From Chloroflexota bacterium (lineage in GTDB: Bacteria; Chloroflexota; Limnocylindria; QHBO01), in contig VBGQ01000138.1 of NCBI GenBank assembly GCA_005882055.1, forward strand, positions 1 to 8,286: a stretch of DNA of 8,286 bases. The letters run 5' to 3'. Below the pieces are notes generated by a model, which saw nothing but the letters and a program-made list of their open reading frames with translations, was not told the DNA's origin and ran no database searches. Numbering within the stretch: position 1 is the first letter of the stretch; each line of letters begins with the position of its first letter. This document shows, one piece after another, positions 1 to 6,469 of the stretch. The translations under genes and the position numbers were made by a program.

Positions 1-527
1 CCGGCACCAAAGACCAGGACGCGGGCTGGCCGGACCGTACCTGCCGCCGTCGTCAGCAATGGCATGAACTTTGGGAGGCGTTCTGCGGCGATCAAGACTG
101 CCTTGTAGCCCGCCACCGTGCTCTGCGAGGAGAGCGAGTCCATCGACTGGGCGCGGGTGATGCGCGGGATGAGGTCCATGCTGATCGCGGTCACCTTGCG
201 GTCCGCCAGGGCCTGCGCCAGCTTCGGGTTGGAGAGCGTTCCGAGCGTCCCGACCAGCACCTGGCCCTCTCTGAGCTGGCCCACCTCCGCTTCGGATGGT
301 CGGGCCACGCGCAGCACCATGTCCGCGTCGCGGTAGAGGCCGTCAGCATCCTCGACGATCGTCGCACCAGCCTCGCGGTACGCCGCATCGTCGATGAACG
401 AAGCCTCCCCGGCGCTTTTCTCGACCAGGACCTGGTTGCCGTCGGCGATCAGCTGAGCGGCCGATTGCGGCGTCAGCGCGACGCGGGCTTCGCCTTCCGC
501 CGTCTCGCGAGGGACAGCGATCTTCAT
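1..527 (-). CDS. pntA: NAD(P)+ transhydrogenase subunit alpha, N-terminal part (partial, runs off left edge)
   Basis: Translating the minus strand from the ATG at 527-525 gives 175 codons that remain open to the edge. The product begins MKIAVPRE, the usual opening of PntA/alanine dehydrogenase N-terminal domains. It has the hallmark RxQxMDxLSSQ motif as RAQSMDSLSSQ (residues 125-135), followed by STVAGYKAVLIAAERLPKF. It stops at VLVFGAG, the start of the GxGxxG NAD(H)-binding Rossmann fold. The family couples hydride transfer between NADH and NADP+ to proton movement across the cytoplasmic membrane; this segment is the soluble NAD(H)-binding domain I. The form RAQSMD with AGYKAV and LPKFMPLLTTAAGT fits transhydrogenase better than alanine dehydrogenase. 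The start is supported by GGAGAG (plus positions 536-541) eight bases upstream. Whether the subunit is split (PntAA/PntAB) or fused cannot be seen, and pntB would be expected beyond the left edge. Confidence 0.93.
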   Translation of the reverse strand, partial: MKIAVPRETAEGEARVALTPQSAAQLIADGNQVLVEKSAGEASFIDDAAYREAGATIVEDADGLYRDADMVLRVARPSEAEVGQLREGQVLVGTLGTLSNPKLAQALADRKVTAISMDLIPRITRAQSMDSLSSQSTVAGYKAVLIAAERLPKFMPLLTTAAGTVRPARVLVFGA

Positions 528-562
528 GGAATTGGCTCTCCGCAGGTGGTGCCGATTACGCG

Positions 563-594
563 CGAACCGCCAGGTCTCGCGCGACGGCGGTTCG
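563..594. repeat. perfect 9-bp inverted repeat in the divergent intergenic region
   Basis: CGAACCGCC (563-571) is matched exactly by GGCGGTTCG (586-594) across a 14-nt gap. The gap itself contains the palindrome TCGCGCGA (577-584). It lies in the 140-bp gap between pntA and the divergent ABC ATPase gene, just downstream of the tentative pntA transcription start. It could be a dyad operator or a leader hairpin in the pntA mRNA. No T-run follows on either strand, so it does not look like an intrinsic terminator. The repeat is seen directly; its role is inferred. Confidence 0.5.
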
Positions 595-602
595 GGATCC
601 GA

Positions 603-631
603 AGTGTAGCAGCGGCGCGGATCATGGTCGG
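603..631 (-). promoter_or_regulatory. possible sigma-70-like promoter for pntA
   Basis: Read on the minus strand, a TACACT hexamer (plus 603-608) resembles a -10 box (TANNNT). CCGACC lies 17 bases upstream of it (plus 626-631) as a weak -35 match. The implied transcription start is near plus 596, leaving a leader of about 70 nt before the pntA ATG. The -35 match is poor, so this is a tentative inference from spacing and the -10 alone. Confidence 0.25.
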
Positions 632-653
632 GACGGCGTCGATCTTCGTCCGC

Positions 654-659
654 TAGGCT
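654..659 (+). promoter_or_regulatory. TAGGCT, candidate -10 box of a leaderless transcript for the first ABC ATPase
   Basis: TAGGCT fits the TANNNT -10 pattern and ends 8 nt before the GTG start at 668, the distance normally separating a -10 box from a transcription start. No convincing Shine-Dalgarno sequence lies between it and the start codon. The same hexamer occurs 7 nt before the second ABC ATPase gene (4685-4690). No good -35 is visible. The TAGG part could alternatively be a very weak ribosome binding site. Confidence 0.4.
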
Positions 660-667
660 CTCGCTTC

Positions 668-1696
668 GTGAGCCTCGTCGTCGATCACGTCAGCAAGTCA
701 TTCGGACCGGTCCGGGCGCTCGATGGCGTCAGCTTCAGCGTCGAGCCGGGTCGCATCTTCGGTCTGTTGGGCGCCAACGGCGCCGGCAAGACCAGCTGCA
801 TGCGCATCGTGCTCGACATCCTGCGCGCGGACTCGGGGAGCGTGACCTGGCAGGGAAGGGCGAACACCGATCTGGCCCGCCGGACGTGGGGATACCTGCC
901 GGAGGAGCGCGGCCTCTACCTGCGCATGAAGGTGATCGACGTACTGCGCTTCTTCGCCGCGCTGTACGGGGTGCCAGAAGCGCAGGCCACCGCCGAAGTC
1001 GAGGACTGGCTCAAGCGCTTCCGGGTGCCGGAGTACCGCGACCGAAGAGTCGAGGAGCTCTCCAAGGGGAACCAGCAGAAGATCCAGTTCATCGCCGCGA
1101 TCCTGCACGACCCGCAGGTGCTGATCATGGACGAGCCCTTCTCCGGCCTCGACCCGGTCAACGTGCAGCTCCTGAAGGAGGCTTTCCTGGAGATGCGCGA
1201 CCGCGGCAAGACGCTGATCTTCAGCACCCACCAGATGGACCAGGTCGAGGAGCTGTGCGAGGCGATCACCATCATCGACCGCGGCCGGGTGGTGGAATCA
1301 GGGCCACTCCGCGAGGTCAAGCGGCGAATGGGCCGCCAGGTGGTCCGCCTCGCGGTGGACGAGACCGATGGCGCCGCAACCACGACGGCGGGTGGCGAGC
1401 TTCCCCCGAGCAGCGACGGCCTGGAGTGGGTCGAACAGATCCCAGGCGTGACGCTCACCCGGCGCGGGGAGGACTACCTGGAGATGCACGTGGCGACGGG
1501 CACCGACCCTGAATCGATTCTGCAGGCAGCGCTCGCCCGCGGCGAGCGAGTGACGCTCTTCGAGATCGCGGACCCAAGCCTCGAGGAGATCTTCATCGAG
1601 CGGGTCGGCAACCGGGAGATCGAGGAGGAGCGCCACCTGGCGAGCGGACGGCAGGAGCGCGAGGCATCGGTCCCGGCAGGGAAGGAAACCCAATGA
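668..1696 (+). CDS. ABC transporter ATP-binding protein (NatA-like, ABC-2 exporter type)
   Basis: This 342-residue cytoplasmic ATPase should power the ABC-2 permease encoded immediately downstream. Motifs in order are Walker A GANGAGKTS (35-43), a Q-loop region GYLPEERGLY (75-84) with glutamate where glutamine is usual, the signature LSKGNQQK (131-138), Walker B VLIMDE (151-156) followed by the D-loop SGLD, and the switch histidine H188 in FSTHQ. The PEERGLY and SKGNQQK wording is characteristic of the NatA/YhaQ-like group, which is associated with export of ions, drugs or unknown substrates. A DUF4162-like C-terminal region of about 120 residues follows and ends in a charged, low-complexity tail. 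The GTG start gives the expected MSLVVDHVSKSFG opening. The stop overlaps the permease start (ATGA at 1693-1696), implying translational coupling. The substrate cannot be deduced. Because the partner permease is broken, this ATPase may be orphaned. Confidence 0.92.
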   Translation: MSLVVDHVSKSFGPVRALDGVSFSVEPGRIFGLLGANGAGKTSCMRIVLDILRADSGSVTWQGRANTDLARRTWGYLPEERGLYLRMKVIDVLRFFAALYGVPEAQATAEVEDWLKRFRVPEYRDRRVEELSKGNQQKIQFIAAILHDPQVLIMDEPFSGLDPVNVQLLKEAFLEMRDRGKTLIFSTHQMDQVEELCEAITIIDRGRVVESGPLREVKRRMGRQVVRLAVDETDGAATTTAGGELPPSSDGLEWVEQIPGVTLTRRGEDYLEMHVATGTDPESILQAALARGERVTLFEIADPSLEEIFIERVGNREIEEERHLASGRQEREASVPAGKETQ

Positions 1697-2930
1697 GGCG
1701 CCTTCCCTGGGTCGGGGACCTCTTCCCGAACGCGTACTACGTCGCCCGGCGCGAATACCTGATCAGGGTTCGGACCCGGACGTTTGCGATCCTTACCGTG
1801 GCGATCGCCATCGTGGGCATCGCCCTGACCCTGCTCCCCCTCGGGATCCGGGTGATCGGCGGGGACAAGCCCTCGCGCATCGCGGTCTACTCGACGGCGG
1901 CCGATCTCTCGGTCGACCCGGTGGCAACCCTCCAGGCTTCGCTCAACGCGTCCGGCGCGGGCGGCGGCTCCCAGAACGGCAGCCGCGCGTCGCGCTTCTC
2001 CCTGGTCGCCACCTCCGACCCAGCGTCGGCCAAGGACCAGGTGCGGACGGACAAGCTCGACGGCCTCCTCTCGCTGTCGCGAGCGGCGAATGGAGATATT
2101 GCATTCGACTACTTCAGCAAGGACGCTCCGGCCAGTCAGAGGCTCGCTCTCGTGCGGCAGGCGGCGGGATCACTCGCGATCGCGGATCGCCTCCAACGAG
2201 CCGGGGTGGCGGCGTCGGATCGCACTCGTATCTTCGCGCCGACCGCCTTCGCGACCACGCCCGCGGACCCGGTCGCAGCGCGGCGCAACCAGGACCAGTT
2301 CGTGCCTTCCTACGCGCTCGCGACGATCTTCGTGATCCTGATGTTCATGGCCATCCAGGTGTACGGGAACTGGGTTGCCGCCAGCGTCGCCGAGGAGAAG
2401 AGCTCGCGCGTCATGGAGCTGCTGATCAGCGCCGCGACGCCCCGTCAGCTGCTCTTTGGCAAGGTGCTCGGCAACGGGGCGGCGGGCCTCACCCAATACC
2501 TCGTAGTGCTCCTCGCCGCGGGTCTGGGCTTCCTGCTCCAGGGGCGGCTCTCCGAGACCCTGCTCGGCGGCTCGGCAGCGACGACCCTCCCGGGCGTCAC
2601 GCCCTCCGTGCTGGTCTGGTTCGGGATCTTCTTCGTGACCGGTTTCATCCAGTACACGATTCTCTACGCGGCCGCTGGCTCCATGGTCAGCATGCGGGCT
2701 GGGTCCGGCTCCTCTCCTTCGTGCCGCTCGCTTCCGCATTCTTCTTCCCGGCGCGCATCGTGCTTTCGGACCCGGCGCCGTGGGAGTACGTACTCAGCGT
2801 GGCATTGGCACTGGTCGGGATCCTGGGCGGGCTCTTCGTTGCAGCGCGCATCTACGAGGCCGGCGTGCTCCTCTATGGCCAACGGCCGACCATGCGGGCC
2901 CTTTGGCGAGCCACGATCCAGCAGCGGTGA
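1693..2930 (+). pseudogene. ABC-2 type permease (NatB-like), disrupted by internal deletion/frameshift near 2692-2699
   Basis: The gene starts at the ATG overlapping the ATPase stop, behind a purine-rich GGAAGGA. The intact first part (333 residues) has a membrane segment at about 31-50, a large extracytoplasmic domain (about 55-203), a second membrane segment at about 206-226, and a coupling segment with EEKSSRVMELL. It then reads TILYAAAGSMVS. In this family GSMVS is normally followed by about 30 residues (RxEDVxQ...P...PD) before WVRLLSFVP. Here only 8 nt separate the AGC serine codon (2689-2691) from TGG (2700-2702), and WVRLLSFVPL continues in a different frame. That second frame runs through PARIVLS, APWEY and AARIYEAGVLLYGQRP to a TGA at 2928-2930, the normal family C-terminus. 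The missing stretch must be of length 3n+1, about 95-100 nt by family comparison. Without correction, the first frame stays open to 3522 and yields a misleading 609-residue ORF with a nonsense tail. The lesion could be genuine decay or an assembly error. Confidence 0.85.
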
Positions 2931-3490
2931 TGTCGGCAGCCGGCCTGACCATCAACGGCAGGCGCCTCGAGCTCCACGCCGGCGACATCACGCGCCAAGA
3001 GGTGGATGCGATCGGGAACGCGGCCAACTAGGCGTTGCGCGGGGGCGGCGGCGTGGATGGCGCGATCCATCGCGCAGCGGGGCCCGGGCTGATGGACGAG
3101 ATGGCCCGTCGCTATCCGGACGGCACGCCGACCGGCACCGCCGTGGAGACGAGCGCGCACCGGCTGCCGGCGCAATGGGTCCTGCATGCAGTGGGGCCAG
3201 TCTGGCGGGGAGGAGCCCACGGCGAGCCGGAGCATCTCGCCGGCGCCTATCGGTCATGCCTCCAGCTCTGCGACGAGCTGGGGGCGAGCAGCCTGGCGCT
3301 GCCGGCCATCAGCATGGGCATCTACGGCTACCCGGGACCCGACGGAGCGCGGCTTGCGGTGCGCACCGTCGCCGAGCACCTGCGCGGCGAGACGACGCTC
3401 AGCCACGTGCGCTTCGTCCTCTTCTCGGACGAGACTCTGGCGCTCTTCGCGGCCGCGCTCGCGGAAGAGCGAGAGCTCGAATCCGATTAG
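2930..3490 (+). pseudogene. macro-domain protein (ADP-ribose binding/deacylase-like) interrupted by an in-frame TAG at 3029-3031
   Basis: The ATG at 2930 shares its A with the permease TGA. The frame reads ELHAGDITRQEVDAIGNAAN, then TAG at codon 34, then ALRGGGGVDGAIHRAAGPGL and on through LPAISMGIYGYP to a TAG at 3488-3490. This is a complete macro fold of about 185 residues, of the kind that binds ADP-ribose and often hydrolyses O-acetyl-ADP-ribose or ADP-ribosyl esters. Visible hallmarks are GDIT (18-21), NAAN (30-33), the GGGGVDGAIHRAAG loop and the GIYGYP loop. The stop falls at the variable position of NAAN-x-x-L, where TCG (serine) is common, so one C-to-A change at 3030 would explain it. 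Residue 29 is Gly (GGG), where DAIVNAAN is usual, a second change in the same core. Restart at TTG 3035 is possible but would lose GDIT and NAAN. TAG ends other genes here, so recoding is unlikely. Confidence 0.85.
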
Positions 3491-3501
3491 CTCAGGCGCT
3501 C

Positions 3502-3507
3502 GGAGGT
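3502..3507 (+). promoter_or_regulatory. strong Shine-Dalgarno (GGAGGT) for the FAD oxidoreductase
   Basis: GGAGGT lies 7 nt before the GTG at 3515 in the 24-nt gap after the macro gene stop. It is the best ribosome binding site in the plus-strand block and fixes this GTG as the start. It also shows that the organism uses SD-led initiation alongside the possibly leaderless ABC ATPase genes. Confidence 0.75.
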
Positions 3508-3514
3508 TGGTCTC

Positions 3515-4678
3515 GTGAATGACCGAGGCTCGGATGTGGTCATCATCGGTGCGGGCGTCCACGGCGCGAGCGCCGCGTACCACCTTGCCCGGTCAGGCAC
3601 ACGCGTGACTGTGATTGAGCGACTGGCGCCAGCGGGCGGGCCTACCGGCCTCTCGAGCGGGGTGTGCCGTGCCTACTACACGAATGGGTTCCTGGCCGAG
3701 GCGGCCCGCGACAGCATCCGGATGATGCTGGACTTCGAGGAGATCGGCCGGGGACACGATTCGGGGTACCGGCGCACCGGGTTCCTGTACCTGCATCCCC
3801 CACAGGACGCGCAAGGGGTGACCGATAACGCCGCGCGCCTCAACACGCTCGAGATCCGGGTCGAGCTGCACCGCGGCGACGACCTGGCGCGGCAGTTCCC
3901 GCAGTTCGCCCTGGACGACATCGGAATCGGCGCCTACGAGGTCGAGGCTGGCTACGCGGATCCAGCCGGGACCACAGCAGGGCTGATGGCCGGCGCGGTC
4001 GCGTCGGGAGCCGTCCTTCGTTCACATGCGACGGTGCAGGAGCTGAAGCTGCGGCCCGGGGGCGGCGCCGTCGTTCGGCTGCCGGGCAGGGAGAGCCTCG
4101 AGGCTGAGCGCCTGCTGATCGCTGCCGGGCCGTGGACCGCGCCGCTCGCACGCCAGGTCGGGGTCGAGCTCCCTCTGGGGGTGGAACGCCACGTCGTCGC
4201 CACCACTCGCCTGGCCGACCCGGCGCGCATTCCCTTCGGCCACAGCGACCTCGTCACCGGCTATTACTGCCGCCCGGAGGGAGCCGACCAGTACGTGATG
4301 GGCTGGACGCATCCGGGAGAACCGGTCAATCCAGACCAGTTCGACAGGTCGATCCGGCGCGACGAAGAGCTCGAGCTGGAGAACGCAGTCGCCCGCCGAT
4401 ACCCGCTCATGCACGACGCGGAGCCGCGCGGCGGCTGGGCGAGCCTCTACGACGTCAGCCCGGACTGGCAACCGGTGATCGGCGAGATCGCGGAGGGCGT
4501 GTTCGTGGATGCCGGCACCAGCGGACATGGGTTCAAGCTGGCGCCCGCCCTCGGACGCCACGTCGCCGACCTCGTCCGTGGTCGCCCGGACCCGCGTCTC
4601 GCCCAGTTCGACCCCCAGCGATTCGAGAAGGGCGAGCTGCTCTCCGCCGGCTACCGCGACGCCCGCATCCTGGGCTAG
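3515..4678 (+). CDS. FAD-dependent oxidoreductase, DAO/sarcosine oxidase beta-like family
   Basis: This is an intact 387-residue protein. The N-terminal dinucleotide-binding fold is clear: VVIIGAGVHGASAAYHLA gives GxGxxG at 12-17, with the ribose-binding acidic residue E34 ending the second strand. A TGLSSGVCRAYY segment (43-54) corresponds to the (S)SxxxRxxY region of SoxB-like proteins. The C-terminal GTSGHGFKLAPALG (334-347) is the conserved FAD-contacting end of DAO-family enzymes. Such enzymes oxidise amines or amino acids (sarcosine, glycine, D-amino acids, N-methylated compounds) via FAD, usually in the cytoplasm. The substrate cannot be assigned from sequence alone. No signal peptide or transmembrane segment is visible. 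The protein is codirectional with the surrounding genes, 24 nt after the macro pseudogene and 19 nt before the second exporter pair, but a metabolic link to either is only a guess. Confidence 0.9.
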   Translation: MNDRGSDVVIIGAGVHGASAAYHLARSGTRVTVIERLAPAGGPTGLSSGVCRAYYTNGFLAEAARDSIRMMLDFEEIGRGHDSGYRRTGFLYLHPPQDAQGVTDNAARLNTLEIRVELHRGDDLARQFPQFALDDIGIGAYEVEAGYADPAGTTAGLMAGAVASGAVLRSHATVQELKLRPGGGAVVRLPGRESLEAERLLIAAGPWTAPLARQVGVELPLGVERHVVATTRLADPARIPFGHSDLVTGYYCRPEGADQYVMGWTHPGEPVNPDQFDRSIRRDEELELENAVARRYPLMHDAEPRGGWASLYDVSPDWQPVIGEIAEGVFVDAGTSGHGFKLAPALGRHVADLVRGRPDPRLAQFDPQRFEKGELLSAGYRDARILG

Positions 4679-4684
4679 CTCGGG

Positions 4685-4690
4685 TAGGCT
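4685..4690 (+). promoter_or_regulatory. TAGGCT, candidate -10 box of a leaderless transcript for the second ABC ATPase
   Basis: The same TAGGCT hexamer found before the first ATPase gene sits here 7 nt before the ATG at 4698, inside the 19-nt gap after the oxidoreductase stop. A short GCTCG/CGAGC inverted repeat (4678-4682 and 4693-4697) flanks it. No clear -35 is seen. GGGTAGG (4682-4688) could instead act as a weak Shine-Dalgarno sequence, so the promoter reading is not certain. Confidence 0.4.
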
Positions 4691-4697
4691 TGCGAGC

Positions 4698-5669
4698 ATG
4701 GAGGGTGAGGCGCGCGGCGGGGCGCCGCCGGCAATCGCGACCGAGCGGCTGACCAAGCACTACGGGTCGGTGCACGCGCTCAACGCGCTCTCGCTGGAGG
4801 TGCGTGCCGGAGAGATCTTTGGCTTCCTGGGACCAAACGGCGCCGGTAAGTCGACCACGATCCGGACGCTGCTCGGCTTCCTCCACGCGACCTCGGGCAC
4901 CGCGCGTGTCCTTGGCCTCGACGTCAGTACCCAGAGCGTCGAGATCCGGCGGCGCACCGGCTACCTGCCGGGCGGCATCGCCCTGTACGGGTCGCTCTCC
5001 GGAGAGGACGCGCTAGACTACCTGGCCGACCTGCAGGGCCAGCCGGCGGCGCGGCGGGCGGAGCTCTGCGAACGGCTCCAGCTGTCGACCCACGACCTGC
5101 GGCGGCGAATCCGCGACTACTCCCGGGGCATGCGCCAGAAGCTGGGAGTGATTCAGGCGCTTCAGCATGACCCGGAGCTCGCCATCCTCGACGAGCCGAC
5201 CGAAGGGCTCGATCCCCTCATGCAGCACGCCTTCTACGGCATCCTGGAGGATCTCAAGGCGGCCGGCCGCACGATCTTCTTCAGCTCCCACGTGCTGCCC
5301 GAGGTCGAGCGCATCTGCGACCGGGTGGCGATCATTCGCGCCGGAGAGCTGATGGCGCTGCAGACCGTTCAGGACCTGCTGGCCCGCCGTAAGCGACGGA
5401 TCACGCTGCGCTGGCGCGGCGCCGCCCCCGACCTCTCGTTCGTGCCGGGGCTTGCCGACCTGCAGGTGCGCGGAGACCGGGCGATCGCCACCCTCGAAGG
5501 AGAGGTCGGCCCATTCGTGCGCGCGATCGCGTCGCCGGCGCTGGAGGACCTGACCATAGAGCCGGCCAGCCTGGAAGAGGCGTTCCTGGAGTTCTACGCG
5601 GATGGCGAGGGTCCCGCGATGGCCGGGCGGCCCTCGCGCGACGCACAGCCCCAGGGAGAGGCGCCATGA
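4698..5669 (+). CDS. ABC transporter ATP-binding protein (ABC-2 exporter type), second copy
   Basis: This 323-residue ATPase has Walker A GPNGAGKST (45-53), a Q-loop region GYLPGGIALYG (88-98) lacking the glutamine, signature YSRGMRQK (141-148), Walker B LAILDE (161-166) followed by EGLD, and switch histidine H198 in FSSH. A C-terminal accessory domain of about 100 residues follows, ending SLEEAFLEFY, typical of CcmA/BcrA-like ATPases working with a small ABC-2 permease. The frame is open upstream to 4509, inside the oxidoreductase gene. The ATG at 4698 is preferred because family similarity begins at IATERLTKHYG and the upstream peptide is out-of-frame coding of the oxidoreductase. The stop overlaps the permease start (ATGA at 5666-5669). 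It is clearly divergent from the first ATPase (different Walker A, Q-loop and signature wording), so it is not a recent duplicate. The substrate is unknown. Confidence 0.92.
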   Translation: MEGEARGGAPPAIATERLTKHYGSVHALNALSLEVRAGEIFGFLGPNGAGKSTTIRTLLGFLHATSGTARVLGLDVSTQSVEIRRRTGYLPGGIALYGSLSGEDALDYLADLQGQPAARRAELCERLQLSTHDLRRRIRDYSRGMRQKLGVIQALQHDPELAILDEPTEGLDPLMQHAFYGILEDLKAAGRTIFFSSHVLPEVERICDRVAIIRAGELMALQTVQDLLARRKRRITLRWRGAAPDLSFVPGLADLQVRGDRAIATLEGEVGPFVRAIASPALEDLTIEPASLEEAFLEFYADGEGPAMAGRPSRDAQPQGEAP

Positions 5670-6469
5670 ACGGCGTGCTCCTGCTGAGGATCTGGCGCTT
5701 TGCCGCCACGCGGCTGGTGATCATCACGCTGGCAACAATCGTCTGGGGTTGGCTGCTGCTCTTCTTCTACAGCCAATTCTCGGAAGCGCTGCGCCAGCTG
5801 GCCAACCAGAGCCCATTCTTGAAACAGTTCACCAACTTCGGCTCGGGGAACCTGTTCACGGTTACTGGCGCGATCACCCTTGGAACGCAGCATCCGCTGC
5901 TCATCTCCCTGATCGGCATCTTCGCCGTCGGCGGTGCCGCCCTGGCGATCGCCGGCGAGCGGCAGGCCGGCACGCTCGAGGTCCTGCTGGCGCGTCCGCT
6001 GCCACGACGCAGCTACCTGCTGACCCACCTCGTGGCGATCTTCGCCATGGTGGGGCTCCTGATCGCGGCCCTCCTCATCGGCATGGCCATCGGTGCCGTC
6101 AGCCAGGGGCTCACCGGGGAACTTGACCTGGGGCGCTTCCCGTTGATGTGGCTGAACGGAGTCCTGCTGTGGGGGGCCTTCGCCAGCTTCAGCCTGGCGG
6201 TCTCCGCCAGCTTCGACCGACCGGGCCCCGCCATCGGTCTATCGCTCGCATTCCTGCTGGCCAACTACTTCCTGGAGATCCTGGGCTCGTTCTGGACCGA
6301 TGCGCAGTGGGCCCAGGAGTATTCGCTCTTCCACCACTTCGAGCCCGGCGAGATCCTCGCAGGCAAGGCCGATCCCTTCGACCTGGCGTTGCTGGTCGCC
6401 GTCATCGCCGTCCCGCTGGCCTATGCGCTATGGATCTTCCAGCGGCGCGATCTGGCCGCCCCGGCCTAG
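5666..6469 (+). CDS. ABC-2 type transporter permease, intact
   Basis: This 267-residue membrane protein is translationally coupled to the ATPase through ATGA, with GGGAGAGG (5654-5661) as ribosome binding site. Hydrophobic segments suggest six membrane passes, at about 14-34, 77-98, 120-144, 163-185, 190-212 and 238-258. The cytoplasmic segment GERQAGTLEVLLARPLPRRS after the second pass is the ABC-2 permease motif thought to contact the ATPase. The protein ends with a positively charged WIFQRRDL. With the upstream ATPase it should form a homodimeric exporter (two permeases plus two ATPases) in the cytoplasmic membrane; the substrate (drug, lipid, peptide or ion) cannot be told. Its size and topology differ from the large-ectodomain NatB-like permease at 1693. 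Its stop codon overlaps that of the convergent regulator gene. Confidence 0.9.
   Translation: MNGVLLLRIWRFAATRLVIITLATIVWGWLLLFFYSQFSEALRQLANQSPFLKQFTNFGSGNLFTVTGAITLGTQHPLLISLIGIFAVGGAALAIAGERQAGTLEVLLARPLPRRSYLLTHLVAIFAMVGLLIAALLIGMAIGAVSQGLTGELDLGRFPLMWLNGVLLWGAFASFSLAVSASFDRPGPAIGLSLAFLLANYFLEILGSFWTDAQWAQEYSLFHHFEPGEILAGKADPFDLALLVAVIAVPLAYALWIFQRRDLAAPA
6466..6469. other. CTAG: overlapping stop codons of two convergent genes
   Basis: TAG at 6467-6469 ends the plus-strand permease and TAG at 6468-6466 (minus) ends the regulator. The two genes therefore overlap tail-to-tail by 4 bp within one palindromic tetranucleotide. No intergenic space exists for a shared bidirectional terminator, and no hairpin followed by a T-run is visible around it. 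Confidence 0.9.

Noticed and set aside
75..84. Missing Q-loop glutamine in both ABC ATPases as a sign of inactivation (coordinates are residues 75-84 of the first ATPase, about nt 890-919; second at about nt 4959-4991)
   Set aside because: YLPEERG and YLPG forms are common in NatA-like and related ABC-2 exporter ATPases; all other catalytic motifs are intact.
563..594. Intrinsic terminator
   Set aside because: The stem is good, but there is no T-run on either side and it sits upstream of both divergent genes rather than after one.
465..656. Small plus-strand ORF spanning the divergent intergenic region
   Set aside because: Over half is antisense to pntA, the rest is non-conserved-looking spacer with the inverted repeat, and there is no ribosome binding site.
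3029..3031. Genetic-code reassignment of TAG
   Set aside because: TAG also terminates the oxidoreductase, the second permease, the regulator and the macro gene itself at family-expected ends, so TAG is a normal stop here.
1693..3522. A single 609-residue ORF starting as an ABC-2 permease
   Set aside because: Only the first 333 residues match the family. The rest is Arg/Ser-rich out-of-frame translation across the permease 3' end and the macro gene; the true continuation is in another frame and ends at 2930.
4509..4697. 63-residue upstream extension of the second ABC ATPase
   Set aside because: It lies wholly within the oxidoreductase coding region in another frame and the short gap after it, is not ATPase-like, and the ATG at 4698 gives the normal family N-terminus.
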